Positions 10,781-23,345 of a stretch of DNA of 64,000 bases are shown in pieces. This DNA comes from Heterobilharzia americana. Lineage: Eukaryota > Platyhelminthes > Trematoda > Strigeidida > Schistosomatidae. The stretch's first letter is position 1, and every line of letters begins with the position of its first letter. The notes beneath the pieces were generated by a model. The model was not told where the DNA came from and searched no databases. It worked only from the letters and a program-made list of their open reading frames with translations. The stretch is from the NCBI GenBank assembly GCA_944470555.2, contig OX104129.1:63543747-63607746 (forward strand), read 5' to 3'. The position numbers and the translations under genes were made by a program.

Positions 10781-12629
10781 TGGAATCGAAAGGAGAACCT
10801 AGAAGTTGTAAAAATCTCAAATTTCTACAAAATTGTGAATTCATCTTCGAAACCCTGCATGCTAAATAAGTGATTTACACGGTCATTGCAGAAAATGAAA
10901 CATAAATGTATGTGTTTTAGTCCTGCTCATCATGAGTTCGGAGAAGTTTTGTATGTGTTTAGATTCTCGTTAGTCTGTCTTCTTTCTCGCCTACAACTGG
11001 CTTAAGTGTATTTCATATTCATCTGGTTTGAAGGTTAATTTCATGTATCCATTACAGTGTGGCGAACTGTTTATTTCGAACGCTTATTTATGAATCATGT
11101 CACTATTTGATTAATTATTATAGGGATATCACTGTGGCTTAATTCGTATTTACAGATATAAAATAATCAAGTAGAATATTTTCATAGCAACAGACCGTGT
11201 GAATAATGCAAATCTATTATTGAAGTTAGTCCCTGAACTTATTGAACAGATGCGTAGTTCACATTTTTAGTGGGCGATGACAAGAGATACAAAATCGGAA
11301 TGCGATTATTTGCCAAGTACTGGAGTTCTTTACTGTTGTCTCATGATAAGACTATGCTTAGATGATTTTTGTTAGAGATTAACATTACACAAAAGTTGTC
11401 TTTCATATTGTCTGAATGAAATAATACCCTCAATCATTATGATGACTGATATACATTCATATCAGTTACATTTGTCATATCATCCCCAGATATATCAACG
11501 CTGAATACCGAAGCTTCTCTTACTTTATGTATTCAGTATCTTTGTGAGTTGATCAGTAAAAGGATTATTTTCAGGTGTATACGACTTAAACAATGCTTCG
11601 AAATGCGCACATTACAAACGACTTGAACATACTTTGATCAATTTTACAAGAAGTCACTGACAGGATCTACTTGTGACCCCAGTTACGAATAACTTAAATA
11701 GCTGAAGTACCTGAGGTCGTAAGCAGTGGGAAGAGGAGATTTAGTAATAATAATAACAATAATAATGACAATAATGATAATACTAATAATAATAGTAATA
11801 ATAATAGTGGTGATAATCGCTTCATTCCAAACAATATTTATGACAGTATGGAATTTTCAGCGTGTAATTTTTCAACAAATTCACTTTCTGAAACAATACT
11901 TTCAGACGAAATGGTTATTACATCAGAATGATGTTATTAATAACAGTAATCAAGGCAATAATGTGAAATAACCACCTGGTTCTGGATGGGCATCCGGTTC
12001 ATAATGAAGAATCAAGAGAAATGCAAGTATAATTTTAGTGGTGGTGAGTCATTTAGACGGTACAAAAATCTGCTACTTGAGCTAAATATCTGACGGATAG
12101 AAATATGATGTACTTTTGTGCACTGAAAAGTCCACTTCCATATAACGTAACATTTTTTCTCTGCTTTGTTATTGACTCAACAAATAGAGAGTTGGAAACA
12201 GTTTAAAAATATGCCACAGTATATGATACATTCAAAGGACATGCCTAAATGACTAAAACAAATTGAAAGGAAAGAATTTGATGAAAAATTTTCGATGGAT
12301 AAATCTGGTAGCTTAAGGTTTAAATAGGTCACTCACGTAATTAGTAGGTGAATATTCTTGAATAAGAAGGTTTTCAAGGGGGAAGCAACAATGATTGAAT
12401 AAAAATGAAAAGTAATTTTCATAGATTGCTTAGGAAACAAATGAAGGTCTGAGACAGAACAAATGATTTCAAAGACAGCATTATGTAACAAATGTTCCCT
12501 TACATTTTGTTGTAAACTATAATGATAAAAATACTACTATTATTGTTTTATTTCAAACAAAACGAGTTATATATTTTCGGATTGAATAGAGATTTTAATT
12601 TGGAGGTAGTATTCATTACAGACTGACAT
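10781..12629. other. AT-rich stretch without recognisable gene
   Basis: No supported coding. It includes an imperfect AAT/ATR trinucleotide run at about 11740-11820, whose 81-residue hydrophobic frame is a repeat artefact. Confidence 0.4.
11740..11820 (+). repeat. Imperfect AAT-type trinucleotide repeat
   Basis: Dominated by AAT with ACA, ATG and AGT variants. Confidence 0.75.
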
Positions 12630-12962
12630 TATTTACGGAATCAGTTAAGATCTGAGTGTACTGAACAGCTGTTTCGTCTTAACATACTACTCCCCAGTAG
12701 TACGCACCCATAACCTGGCTGGGGGTCGAACTCAGGGCCTTCACGTTTCACGGCGAACGCGTTAACCATTCAGCTACTGGGTTGGAGTCCAGTAGTTTAC
12801 AGGTTTCTACTTCTATCAGTTCACGTTATGGAGCTACTATCACCCAAGGTTTTCAGATGGTATCCGCTTCCCTTCTGACTGGTTCACCCCATAGGTCACG
12901 GTTTTTCATTAAGACTTCAAGATATCCATCTAGAAGTATGTCACTTATGAGAACTATCTGGT
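12630..12962 (-). mobile_element. Family E tRNA-like short element
   Basis: On the minus strand, CAGTAGCTGAATGGTTAACG resembles a pol III A box and GAGTTCGACCCCC a B box. They are followed by a degenerate hammerhead block (ACTGGGGAG, stem II, GACGAAACAGC, TGTTC) at about 12668-12715. GAAAC and the AGCT loop are kept but CTGANGA is lost. Confidence 0.65.
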
Positions 12963-12985
12963 GATAATAATAATAATAATAACAT
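12963..12985 (+). repeat. TAA microsatellite
   Basis: About six TAA units at the outer edge of a family E copy. Confidence 0.7.
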
Positions 12986-13483
12986 AGATGGTGACACACA
13001 CATATTTGTGATTGTGATAACAGTGGAATTATGAATGGCACCAAAGCAGATTACGTAATATACAGAATAGTTCATAGGATGTATATAACTCGGAAAGGGG
13101 TGAAAAATTGATAGAAGTGGTAAATCAATAGAGCATTACGTAATAAGGTTAGATAAGTTAGTTTAAATGAGAAGATTAAGACACTTTAGTGCAATAACAC
13201 CGGGAACTAATCAAAGTGTAGGCACTTATGGTAAAAACAGTGGTGATGAATGAAGGATAAAAAGATCAGTTTGACAAAGAGTGACTAGGAAACTAGTGGG
13301 GAAGGGGAAATATCATAGCCATGGTAAAAATGGTGACTGTTGATACTTCTTTTGAACACACAGATCAGGTTTTAGTTAATGAGTAGATAGGGCTTCCACT
13401 GTTTTAAGTAGTGGAAAAGGAAGAAAATGTGGGAGGTTTGGGTGAATTTGATAAATAATTTTAAAGTTATTGTCTGGGTTTTT

Positions 13484-13690
13484 TCAATGATGGAAATTAG
13501 CCAAATATTCTAGAATAGAACTTCTAATGGACTTTCCTTCACCTTTATAACAACAAGCTGGAACATGTTCCCGTAGATGTGTAGGAAGCATTCTCTGGCT
13601 ACAGCCGATGTACCTTAGTTCACAAGAGCAGGTGAATCGATGAGTACACATATGCGCGGCTGAACGAGGAAGCTTATCTTCCACACAAAA
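13484..13690 (-). mobile_element. PLE family H GIY-YIG endonuclease domain fragment
   Basis: A 66-residue minus-strand frame reads MCTHRFTCSCELRYIGCSQR followed by LREHVPACC. This is the GIY-YIG core (YxFxCxCxxRYIG, then a basic residue and EH) with YIG intact. It is the best preserved nuclease core in the window, but has no RT next to it. PLE GIY-YIG domains nick DNA at insertion sites. Confidence 0.65.
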
Positions 13691-14029
13691 GGAGAATAGT
13701 TTACTCCTGGTAAAAGTTAAGTGAAGCCTTGTTGGGATGAACGTTCTACTGATTGATTTGTATACATCAAAATGTTTATTTACTGATTGATCTGTTGTTT
13801 ACAGTGAACGTTTTTAGTGAATTATCTACCGCGAGATCAGATCGCCATCAAAACAACAATCTATACAAAGTTTATGAAAGTATACACTGATCACTCAGTA
13901 GGTGGTTAAGATAATTGTTTTTCGTAGAAGCAAAACAAATTTATTGTTTATCATCAGTGATTGACACTACATATGTTACTGTCACAGGAATGTTTATTAT
14001 AAAGTAGTTAAGAAGTAGAAGGGGTCAAG

Positions 14030-14170
14030 TAAATAAGCCTCCGGCGTTTGAAGCGATCGACCTGGAGTTCAAATCCAAGTAGGAACAACATCGCCCTCTG
14101 GGAGGCAGGTACATCCAGCTGTCGAGTCTCTAATAAAACGTAAAGCGCGTTCTAGATTCCACTGCGATTC
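14030..14170 (+). mobile_element. S1 short element, degenerate
   Basis: B-box-like GAGTTCAAATCC, then GGCAGGTACATCCAGCTG and a mutated hammerhead (CTGTCGAG, GTAAAG). The sequence closes with TTCTAGATTCCACTGC. Confidence 0.6.
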
Positions 14171-14554
14171 ATCAGTGAAACATATAAGCAACAAGTATTC
14201 TCTTATTCTGGTCTTACTGATTCGATCATTAAATTAAGCCAAAGTTTAAAGCAGCAGACAGGCGTGTTTTTCACTTTTAATGTATAAACAGAATTCTGCT
14301 TGAAATAACTGTCTCCTTTAAAAACTGATGAAAATATGTGAACAGAGGTTTAAATAAAATACAGTGTTTACTAAAGCAAACCTGTGGATGTGTTACCGAT
14401 AAAAAGGTAATGAAAATGAATTCATAGTTTGCTCTCATAGAACCTTCAAGGGGCAGGTATATGCTTCAAATTAAATAAATATAAACTAGCCATTGATATT
14501 AACGCATATATTGGGTTATTCCCTGCTAACCTACCAAATATTTGTTTTATTTCA
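14171..14554. other. Stretch without recognisable gene
   Basis: AT-rich; nothing supported. Confidence 0.35.
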
Positions 14555-15556
14555 TTGTTATTTGTGCCTTAGGTTTATAGTGGAACATACCGATTCACTA
14601 GCATATCATCATTTCACTCTCTTCTCTACAGTCTTCAAAACCCCGCTCAACAACTGCCCACAACCTTTCATTTCTTACTCACACAATCTCCTCCATATCA
14701 CACTCGACTCGAAAGACAAACTCATTGTTTCCCATTCGACTTACACTAGACGGCATGGTCTGGTCAGACGCGTGATGTCCCCCAATCAGTCTAATCAGTG
14801 TATGTCCAATCCAATCCAATCCAATCCATCTCCACCTTCTCCTTCTACATATTTGATCGACCATGGGTTCTCGGTCGATTCGTTGACAGTCACAGTGAGT
14901 TCCTTGTTACTTATTCTTATCATTTTGACCATCTGATCTGATCATGAGTATCGATTGAGTGAGCGTAGGTGGCAGTTGTTGATGATGTATGTCTGTAGTT
15001 TGTTGGGAATGCTTTTCGTACTACACTGTCAAGTCTTTCAACCACCACATTGAAGCACTGACTTACTTGACTGAGATTGGTGTTGAAAATCGTGATGTTG
15101 TTCATGCTTTATGCTTTATGGTTGGTGGCGAGGAGAGGAGTAGAGTGGAGTAGATCTCCACACTGAATTCATGTTGATGAAGGAAGGTTTATCTTGCTGT
15201 CTTTGCTAGCGTGGCTTTGACGTCCTCATCTGTGCCACCGCCACGTGTAATTGATACGATAGCATCATGCCTAGGTAGGTGGGTGGGTAGGTGACCGAGA
15301 CAACTTCGTTTAGATTTCTCTCTTCCGTTGATGTTGATTGGTGCTTGTATTTGTTGTTGTTGGCTGGTTGGTTTGTTGGGTATTTTCATCACCTGTGTCT
15401 TCTGTGTGTTCACATAAAGGAGGTTGTGTCTTCCATTGGCTGCCTTACTTCGCGTCTTCTGTCGAGTTGTTAGTTTTCGTCTGTGGATCTTCGAGTTTGT
15501 GTGACAAGACATTATACATATGTCATCTTCTGCGAAATCTTGATCTTTTAGGGTAG
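14555..15556 (-). mobile_element. RTE-B copy B2, right arm of the long inverted repeat
   Basis: Minus-strand copy of the same family B 3' region as 9765-10780. Translations in several frames are identical over most of the arm, implying more than 99% nucleotide identity. Visible differences lie in the first 60 bases and after the position equivalent to 10727, where the two tails diverge. It also carries four GGATT units (14804-14828, read as CCAAT). Confidence 0.78.
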
Positions 15557-16034
15557 GCAAACATAAGAGAGCTTCAGTTTTATTAATCGCAAATTATCTT
15601 GTTTAAACCTTGTAATCTATATGAATTTTCTCATTATATCGTCAATGGCAATAGCCTTCTTGATAAGTTAATTATATAGATTTGGTTTTTCTACGTACAT
15701 AAATCTTATGAATTTGTAGCCTGTTTACAGTTGAAGAGAAGTCAACGAAATCCACAATGAATTCGTAGTATTCTACTAAACTTGATGTTCTTGTTTTGCT
15801 AATATTTTTGAAGGGGACCGATTGTATGAAGTATGAATAAGATTTTTAGGCTGACAAAATCTAACGAAATTGGGTAATGTTATTGTTTGTAATTTCCCAT
15901 TGTTGACTGGATAGAATTGACTGGCTCTTTATTAGCATATAGGCTCTGAGCAAAAAATGCTTCGATATTGCATATCATTCTAATTTTATAATAATACAAG
16001 CAAAAACATAAAAACTGTACGTGTTGCGCAAGAA
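15557..16034. other. AT-rich stretch without recognisable gene
   Basis: Nothing supported. Confidence 0.35.
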
Positions 16035-16210
16035 CTGGCCGTCATAACTCGGTGGCTTAGTGGATAACGCTCTGAAATCTGAAGTCAATGGTCCTGGGTA
16101 GGAGTTTAAGTGGGTAGAGCAACGCTCAGTGGGAGGCAGGTAAATTTATCTGAGGAGTCCAAAGTAGAGTGAAACGTAGGTTTTGGATTTCACTGCTAGG
16201 CAGTATCCAT
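16035..16210 (+). mobile_element. S1 short element
   Basis: A-box-like TGGCTTAGTGGATAACGCTC, an element body with GGGAGGCAGG, then CTGAGGAG (core-compatible), a broken stem II, GAAACG and TTTTGGATTTC. Stem II cannot close (GTCC against AGTG), so the ribozyme is probably dead. Confidence 0.65.
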
Positions 16211-16389
16211 CCCTATCAGCAAGAAGAGTGATAGTTTAGAAGTGCACAATCTAATTACATTTTGTGGATTCCTTCAAAATAAGCGTAGTAGTTGCATGAG
16301 ATGTTCAGATGAGGAGGTCATCACATTCCTTACCCAAGCCTTTAGTGAGGCAACAGATTGAGTGATGTAAATAATATCAAACAGTTTAC

Positions 16390-17045
16390 GGGAAAATGCT
16401 GATGGAACTTCAAAAGCAAATAAATTTAGGGGTTATATATTTTTGCTGATTGTCTATTTATTCGGGCGCCCTAACATTGTACTCACCTTTGCGTAGTAAC
16501 TTCTCACCGATGACATGTGACATAATTAAACAAGGTGATTAGGGCCAGATGGCCAGCTCAAGATCATCGAAAAATTGCTCATATGATTACAATAAATAGA
16601 CAAATTATAAACAAAGAGATTACGATCAGCGTAAAATAAGAGATTGGATGTATCTGTTTGGAACTTAGAAATCAGGCTTCTGAAGAAATCAAGCTTCTTC
16701 TGTGTCCAGGTGATGAATAAACACTCCCTTCAAAACTTTTGATTTCACTTTATAAATAACTTTGAAATGAGATCCTGATGGAGCAGAATCACTAGAGTTT
16801 ATCGGAATTGAGATGTTAATCGCTTTGCACTCTCGTTTAGACACTCATGAAGGTTAATTTTTGTGGATGGGTTCGGATAGAACATACTTTGATCTGTCGA
16901 CGGACAACATTATGTGCTATTGAGAATGTTTACTAGACCGACTGGAGTTTCTGTTGACAAAGAAATAATTGTTTTTTTCAACTGGAAAGTATAAAGAACA
17001 CATTTTCTGATGACTTTGTGTGAACTGACAGGTTTTCTGTAGGAA
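16390..17045. repeat. Dispersed repeat I, copy 1
   Basis: Shares collinear segments with 20260-20640: the GGCGCCCTAACAT/GGCGACCTAACAT region and the GACAACATTATG ... TGACAAG/AAA ... ACACATTTTCTGATG region. Part of it (about 16690-16830, minus strand) resembles the FKVIYKV end of a PLE-H GIY-YIG domain, so the repeat may be a PLE-H 3' region. Confidence 0.5.
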
Positions 17046-17294
17046 TTGGATATACCGTATGTATAGGTAAGTTAAAGATGTAAAAAGCTTACTTTGCTAA
17101 TCACTCATTACCTTAAATCAAATGGTTATCTGCTACGACGTAGTTTTGAGTTGTCAGTGTTAAAGAAATGCTTTTTAGAAATACATTTACTGGTGAATCA
17201 TTATGGTGTATTAAGCAGGTATTTTATTGGTTTTGAGATGACTGAATGGTTTACAGTTGGTATTCATCCCGGAATGATGACGTTACTTGAAAAA

Positions 17295-17580
17295 GCACTG
17301 AAAACTAGGGGGCATTGGAGAACTATTTCGTCTTCATTTGGGACTTCTCAGCAGTGCGCACTCATATTCTCATCGGGGGTCGAACCGAGGACCTTCGGGT
17401 TATCGTTGGATCTCTGCATTGGAATCTAGTGATTCACATTTGTTTACTCTTGTGACTTCGTCATGCAGTATGACCATCATTCACTGCCAACTGGAAATAT
17501 TTGTCATTCCGCCTGACTTGGCTGAACGTACAGGTCACAGGTTATCATCAGAACTTCGAGAAATCTCATCTAGAAGCAAG
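17295..17580 (-). mobile_element. Family E tRNA-like short element with hammerhead-like block
   Basis: On the minus strand: a tRNA-like head with B-box-like GGTTCGACCCCCGATG, then GCACTG, CTGAGAA, stem II AGTCCCAAATGAAGAC, GAAAT and CAATGC. Stem I could pair (GCACTG with CAATGC, one mismatch), but the invariant G of the core is A (CTGAGAA). Confidence 0.6.
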
Positions 17581-17589
17581 TGACTAATT

Positions 17590-18325
17590 TGTAGTAGACG
17601 ATAATTTAGTGAAGAGATTTATGAGGACTGATTAACTTCAAGATGGTTTTGTCTTGTGCATCTAACCCATTTATGAGAGCCACATTATGAGATGGTAAGT
17701 ACTATCGGAAAAGCTTACATCACAAACAGATTGAATGCTACTGGACATAATGGTATTCAAAGTCTAAGTTGTGTGTGTAAATGAATCCTGTTTTACTACT
17801 TGAATTATGTATAGCTCATCATGATGACTGAACATATACTAAACTTATTCGTGCTAAACAGTAGATTTGTAGAGAAATCTGTTATAAATCAGTGTACGAC
17901 TAACTGTTACAAACTGCTTCTTGATTTATTTACATAAGTTATATTATGTTTGGCCATCTTTTCTAGTACTGAAAACTTAATACAAGATTGTATACTTCAT
18001 TACAGTTACGAATCGATTGTTTACGATGATCTTTTAGCTTGTTTTTTGTTTTTTTCTTTGTTTCCATATTGACGTTAGTTTGTTTACAAGTAGCATTTAC
18101 ATCTTAGATTGACATCGTACTGTATTCAGAAAATATTGTTATTGCTGGAGTTGATAAAATATATGAAAGATAAATGTAAGGTAACGAGTAACTACGAAAA
18201 GGTAGAAATAGATGTTGAGGTCCTGCTTCAAGCCACATAACAACAACGTACACTGCTTCCAACCAGCGTCTTTTATGTCAATGTTAAGAGTGTACTTTTT
18301 CAGCCAGCCAGTTATGATTAGTTAA
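17590..18325. other. Stretch without recognisable gene
   Basis: Nothing supported. Confidence 0.35.
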
Positions 18326-18329
18326 GAAA

Positions 18330-19490
18330 AAAGGGGTAGACCTTCGACAACGTCGATCGAGAAGTAATTTGGAAACTGCTCCAACACTATGGAATACAAC
18401 AAACCTTTATCAATCTCACTCAACAACTATATGAAGACGGGACATGCCAAGTAATTCACAATGGGAAGCTCAGTGATAACTTTGAAGTGAAGATAAGAGT
18501 GAAACAAGGTTGCCTACTATCACCCATGATACTCCTGATTGTAGTGGAGTGGATCATGCAACCAACGGTGAGGAGCGAGAAGAAGGGAATACGCTGGTTG
18601 GGCCGCGGAAAAGATCCTAGAAGACTTGGATTCCGTCGCTGACTTGTGTCTAATATCTCACAAACTCGAAGATCTTACGGCGAAAACTAACAAGTTGACA
18701 AAAGAGGCAGGGCAGCGAAGGAAGATGGGACTTCCTACAGGTGAACGTAGAGAAGACAGAGGTGATGAAGATACTCAACCAACGCCATTAATAACAGCAA
18801 CAAGCTGCAATCACCATGAGCGGGAGAAACTTAAAGGAAGTAACCTCTTTCACCTACCTAGGTAGCACTGATTCAACTACAGGTGGTGGTGGCACAGACG
18901 AGGACGTCGAAGTCAGTCACATTGGAAAAGTAAGACGGGTGTTCATAAGCCTGAAACCAGTGTGGAGATCTTCTGCACTCCACTCACCATAAAGCGTGAA
19001 CAACATCCAGATTTTCAACACCATCGTGAAGACAGTACTCCTGTATGGTTCAGAGACTTGGCGCGTTACGAAAGGGATTTACAACAAACAACAGACACTC
19101 ATCAACAACTGCCTATGCTGGTTCGTTTCTGAAGATCAGATGGCCAGAATAGTAAGAATAAGCAACAAGGAACCCTGGGAACGAACCAAGGAAGCAAGAA
19201 GCTATCGTTCAACAAATATGCAGAAGAAGAGAGTAGAGATGGATTGGGCATACACTGGGAAGGCTGATTGGGGACATCACGCGCCAGGCCCTCAAGTGGA
19301 ACTTAGATGGGAAGCGATTAGTTGGGCGTCCGAGTCTAGTGTGACATGGAGGAGATCGTGTGAAGAGGAAATGAGATCTTTTGGGCTGTCGTGGAGCCAG
19401 GTTCAAAAGATTTCAGAGGACAGAGTGTACTGGAGACATACTACTGAAGCGGTATGTTCCATTAGGAACCCAAGGGATCAATAATAATAT
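18330..19490 (+). mobile_element. RTE-B copy B5: RT palm fragment to 3' end
   Basis: From 18343 the translation gives FDNVDREVIWKLLQHYG, then KQGCLLSPM (RT motifs). Further on, the catalytic FADD block reads VADL. The C-terminal domain follows (VLLYGSETWRVTKG, WAYTGK, SIRNPRDQ), with an AATA-rich 3' tail. It is 5'-truncated and frame-broken, with the catalytic Asp pair damaged. It is near identical to 24835-25885, in the same orientation. Confidence 0.85.
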
Positions 19491-20259
19491 AATAATAAAG
19501 AAAAAAGGGGAGTAATACAGCTGAACAAACTTTGTGTGTTTATGATAAATAGAGGTTTACAAAATACTCCAATGAACTGACAAGTTATTGAAAAAAATGT
19601 TGTTTGTTCAGTCAGATGATTTTTAAATTACAATGGAAATGTTTATTGATTTGAAAAGTATGTGTCGATCAAGATGGAAGGTGACTTAGACATCAGCTGA
19701 TTTGAATTGAGCAAATTTGATGAGGTTAGCAGGACTATTAAAAAGTTAGTTGTTTGCGTAGTGATAGAATGAGCCTTCTAGAGAAGAGGGCAGAAGTTTT
19801 GCAAGGGGTGACAAACAATGTTAGTCTACAACTGGCTAAAATGACATAAAGGAATTCGTCCACTTGGGTGAGGGCATCCGTGTGGTTCCATGTCTCAGAC
19901 CTTGGCATACAACGTCATACCAGTGAAATAATCCATAGATAAATTGATCAGACATATGGAGTGGGCTTTATTTATACTTCAGTAACTTTTACCGCATTGT
20001 TTATTAAAATTTTTGGTAAGAACACTCCTCAGCTGTACACGCAGACTGATGAACTGGCTTTTGTCCAGCACTTAGCCCGAAAATGGTTACCCAAGAAAGT
20101 TCACCTATTAAATTTCTTAGGGAAGGAAGTTCGGAAAACAAGGAGACGAATTAGGTGCGACACAGTTGAGAACAGGCTCATTTTGATACACCTTTTCCTA
20201 CATGTTAAAATGATTAGACCCTGTTCCTCAACAAGGTCTTTACTTAGGCGAAAAAGGGG

Positions 20260-20640
20260 GTAACAGTAAATAATATCTAAACGATTGGTGAAAAATGTTG
20301 GCACTATCAGTACTCAAGTAAATTCAAAAAATTTTTCCATCTTTGCTAGTTCCTTATTTATTAGGCGACCTAACATCCGCAATACCTTACCTCAGTAATT
20401 TCTCATAGATAACCTGTTAGATACTGAAGCAGTATTATGCATTGTCAGCAGGAACGGTGATGACGAACGCTATGCTGTCTAGCACGTCTTTATCCATTGA
20501 CAACATTATGTGATGATGAGAATGTTAACCAGACAAACTGAAGTTTTGGTTGACAAGAAACTAGCAATTTATTAACTGCTGAGTATGTACAAAACGTTTT
20601 CTGATCACTATGTGTTAACTAACAAGTTTCCTACTAATGA
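20260..20640. repeat. Dispersed repeat I, copy 2
   Basis: Diverged, shortened counterpart of 16390-17045, in the same order and orientation. Confidence 0.5.
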
Positions 20641-20649
20641 GTGGCTGGC

Positions 20650-20910
20650 CGTGAAATTCAGTACTCGCGTTTCATGCTATTTAGCACATGTCAGCTTGGC
20701 TTACCTCCTTCTCAGTGGTTGATTTTGTTCCCACTGAGAACCAATCCCAGGATAGATTGCATCAAACCTTACAGCATTACCCGCTAGGCCACTTTGAGGT
20801 ACCAGAACTACGAGAGTCACCAAGGTGAATACAACATCATGAATATCCACAGAGAACCCCACCTACCAACAGAGGTCAGGCGATTCAACTCTATATAGCA
20901 GCAGGAAATT
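20650..20910 (-). mobile_element. S1 composite element (inverted 3' half joined to the ribozyme half)
   Basis: On the minus strand it begins with the S1 3' half in reverse (20910-20820), then the tRNA-like head and a degenerate hammerhead (GCTGACATG, stem II, ATGAAACGCG) to 20650. The same arrangement recurs at 42.6 and 49.35 kb. Confidence 0.6.
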
Positions 20911-22654
20911 ATCTAGAACATATGTGATATATTAACGATATGCATTTCGAAGTCTGATCACATGTGAACTTGTCAAACTGTTTACATGAAAATTCACGAG
21001 AAAGGTCAAGTCAGTAAGAAACAAGAATTCATAATACTGTTTCATCATGTGATACATCTAATAAGTCAGATGACACGGAAAATGTATATGGTACCAGTCT
21101 TGGTATGAAAATCAAAATCATTTCTCTCAAGGTAGGTTTAGCGTGATTAGAGGTCGTTTTTGTATACTTAAAGGGGGTTTAATTTTATGGATGGCTAAAG
21201 ATACGATAAATTTTGGCGTTCACCTGTGGCCACTTTAATGTAACACTTTCAAGCATATGTTTGGCAGTGGGTGAAGACGGATGTTTGTTGCCAGCGCTTA
21301 TCAGCTCTGTTGAAGTCACTTAGGCAAATGTTCAACCATGTCCAAAAATATGACACATTTACTCCCCCGTATGTATATGTGCCCACACAGACATATAAAC
21401 TGACAAAAACAGTAGGATGTGATGGGATCGTCATTTGTGACATTATTTAGGGTTAGGTTGAAGCCTAATCTCGCTAAGTTTGATTCCATCATTTCTATTT
21501 GGATAATTTTGATTCAAATTTGTATGGACATAAATGTCCGAAAAAAACAGCCTTATTTCATATTCTGTTCAATGGGAAATACAGAAATCATAGTAACGAT
21601 TACAATTTGACTAGTGGCAAAGGTTATTCATATCCTAGTATCTCAGGTTGACTGGCGTATCTGTAAGTTGACGTTCTTAAAAAATGTGATCATAATGACC
21701 CCTTACTGTTAATTTGTCCATTTTTTCCTCTTCCTTTTGTTGAATCCACTGAGTTTGGCTTACGTTTACTATGTAGACTAATGTGGACCCTTGTTACCCT
21801 TTCCGCAGTTACATGATGGACAAGAACCAAATTGCCAGCCAGATACTATGAAGTTTATCATCCTTTTATGCTGATTATTTCAATCATAAGTTGTATATTA
21901 CCAGTGTAAAGGAATTTTAGCTAATGTGCAGAAACTATTGGTAGCCATCAAGTTGGAATTCATTATTTTGTGTGAGAGTATCTCTACATTGTTTATTAGT
22001 TGCGGATTTCTATACTCAACTCAGATAAGAAGTCATTAGCGTGCTTGATACTAGTTCATTCAACTTCCTAAACCAGAAATACTCAATTCCAAAATGCATT
22101 TCTCAGTTTTATTTCATGTATAGCATATTCAACGTGAATGAAGTAGACTACTCAGCACTAGATAAATCCAAGGATGAGTAAGTAACTCAAGTTATTCTGT
22201 AAATATAACATGAATAATAAGGCACTATAAGATATGAATACTGTCAAACAAAGGATATTTACTGGATCCACAATCTTGGTTTCAGTTCACAAATCACTTA
22301 AACCTATTCCACATGGATTAAAATGACAGAAACATAGAGATATTATGTCTAAACGGTTGAAAGCATATTTAATGTAATCCAAACAGACTATCCATCCTCA
22401 TATTTTCGACAAATAAGCTTAATTTCAGTCGATTACATCACGTGATAAAGTTTTGCATATTCAGCCTAGGGATTCAGTTTATCTTTTAAGCATAGGATAA
22501 AATAAGATAGACAGATTATTGAGGGATTACTTTTGCTAACATCAAATAATCCTTAAGGTAAATGTTAAAATCAACCACTTTCATGAAATCTTGATCTTAC
22601 TTAATGTACTTTAAGGTGAATGAAGATTTTAGCCCTAAGGTAGTATTTATCATG
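20911..22654. other. AT-rich stretch without recognisable gene
   Basis: No frames above 70 residues and none recognisable. Confidence 0.4.
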
Positions 22655-22730
22655 CACTGACATCAATTGGAGAAACAGTGAAAACCTGAGAGCACTAGAG
22701 GACTGGATGGGTTGTAGGTCTGTACGGCCA
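22655..22730 (-). mobile_element. Family E 3' fragment
   Basis: Matches the family E region after the ribozyme (GTGCTCTCAGGTTTTC ... ATGTCAGTC on the minus strand). Confidence 0.5.
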
Positions 22731-22799
22731 AGGAATGCCATACTAAGAAGATTTTAGGTACTGTTATTGATATGATGGGGAATATTTGTAGCTCAGGTA

Positions 22800-23345
22800 G
22801 ACGATCATGGTTGCATTGTGTTCTCTGAGCTGGGTTGTTGAATCATAAAACTTTTATTGTCTTTCTAGACGATGTCGTCAGCACTAGCTTCAGAATCAAG
22901 TGACTTGTCAATATCTCTCCGTAAATCACTCAGTAACTTGCCCTGACGAACTGGTTTATGATTGGTTGTTTCTTTTGATTTTTGTGTCATTGACTGCATG
23001 TGCTTTTGTTGTTGGTTGTTCCTATGTTTCATCTCTGACGTTTCTGTTGTTTATCATTCATGTCATTGGTTGGTAGATTGGGTCTATGTCTTACATTTAT
23101 TGATTGCTGATTGACGTGAATGCCAAGCTTCTAGAAATTCACTGGTATTCTTTGTGTTTCCTCTCTCCATCCAAAATTTCTACACTGTCAAAATTGAAAT
23201 TATGTCCATATTTGTTATCCACATGTATTGAAATGAGTGATGAAATGTAACATTTAAAGTCAATCGGTGTTCATGTAGACGAAGGCGAAGAGGGTGACCA
23301 CATTGTCCTATCCAAATGTTAGACAACCAGATCAATAAAACCTTG
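22800..23345 (-). mobile_element. PLE family D 3' region (GIY-YIG end and hammerhead-like tail), inverted upstream of the RT
   Basis: The minus strand carries HPLRLRLHEHRL, the helix after the GIY-YIG core, and further down a hammerhead-type word at 22852-22881 (CTGACGA, stem II around TAGAAA; GAAA changed to AAAA). It abuts the plus-strand RT segment at 23346. The same sequence lies in minus orientation at 58.56-59.1 kb. Confidence 0.72.

Noticed and set aside
11726..11971. 81-residue frame rich in Ile/Met, membrane-like
   Set aside because: Translation of an AAT-type microsatellite.
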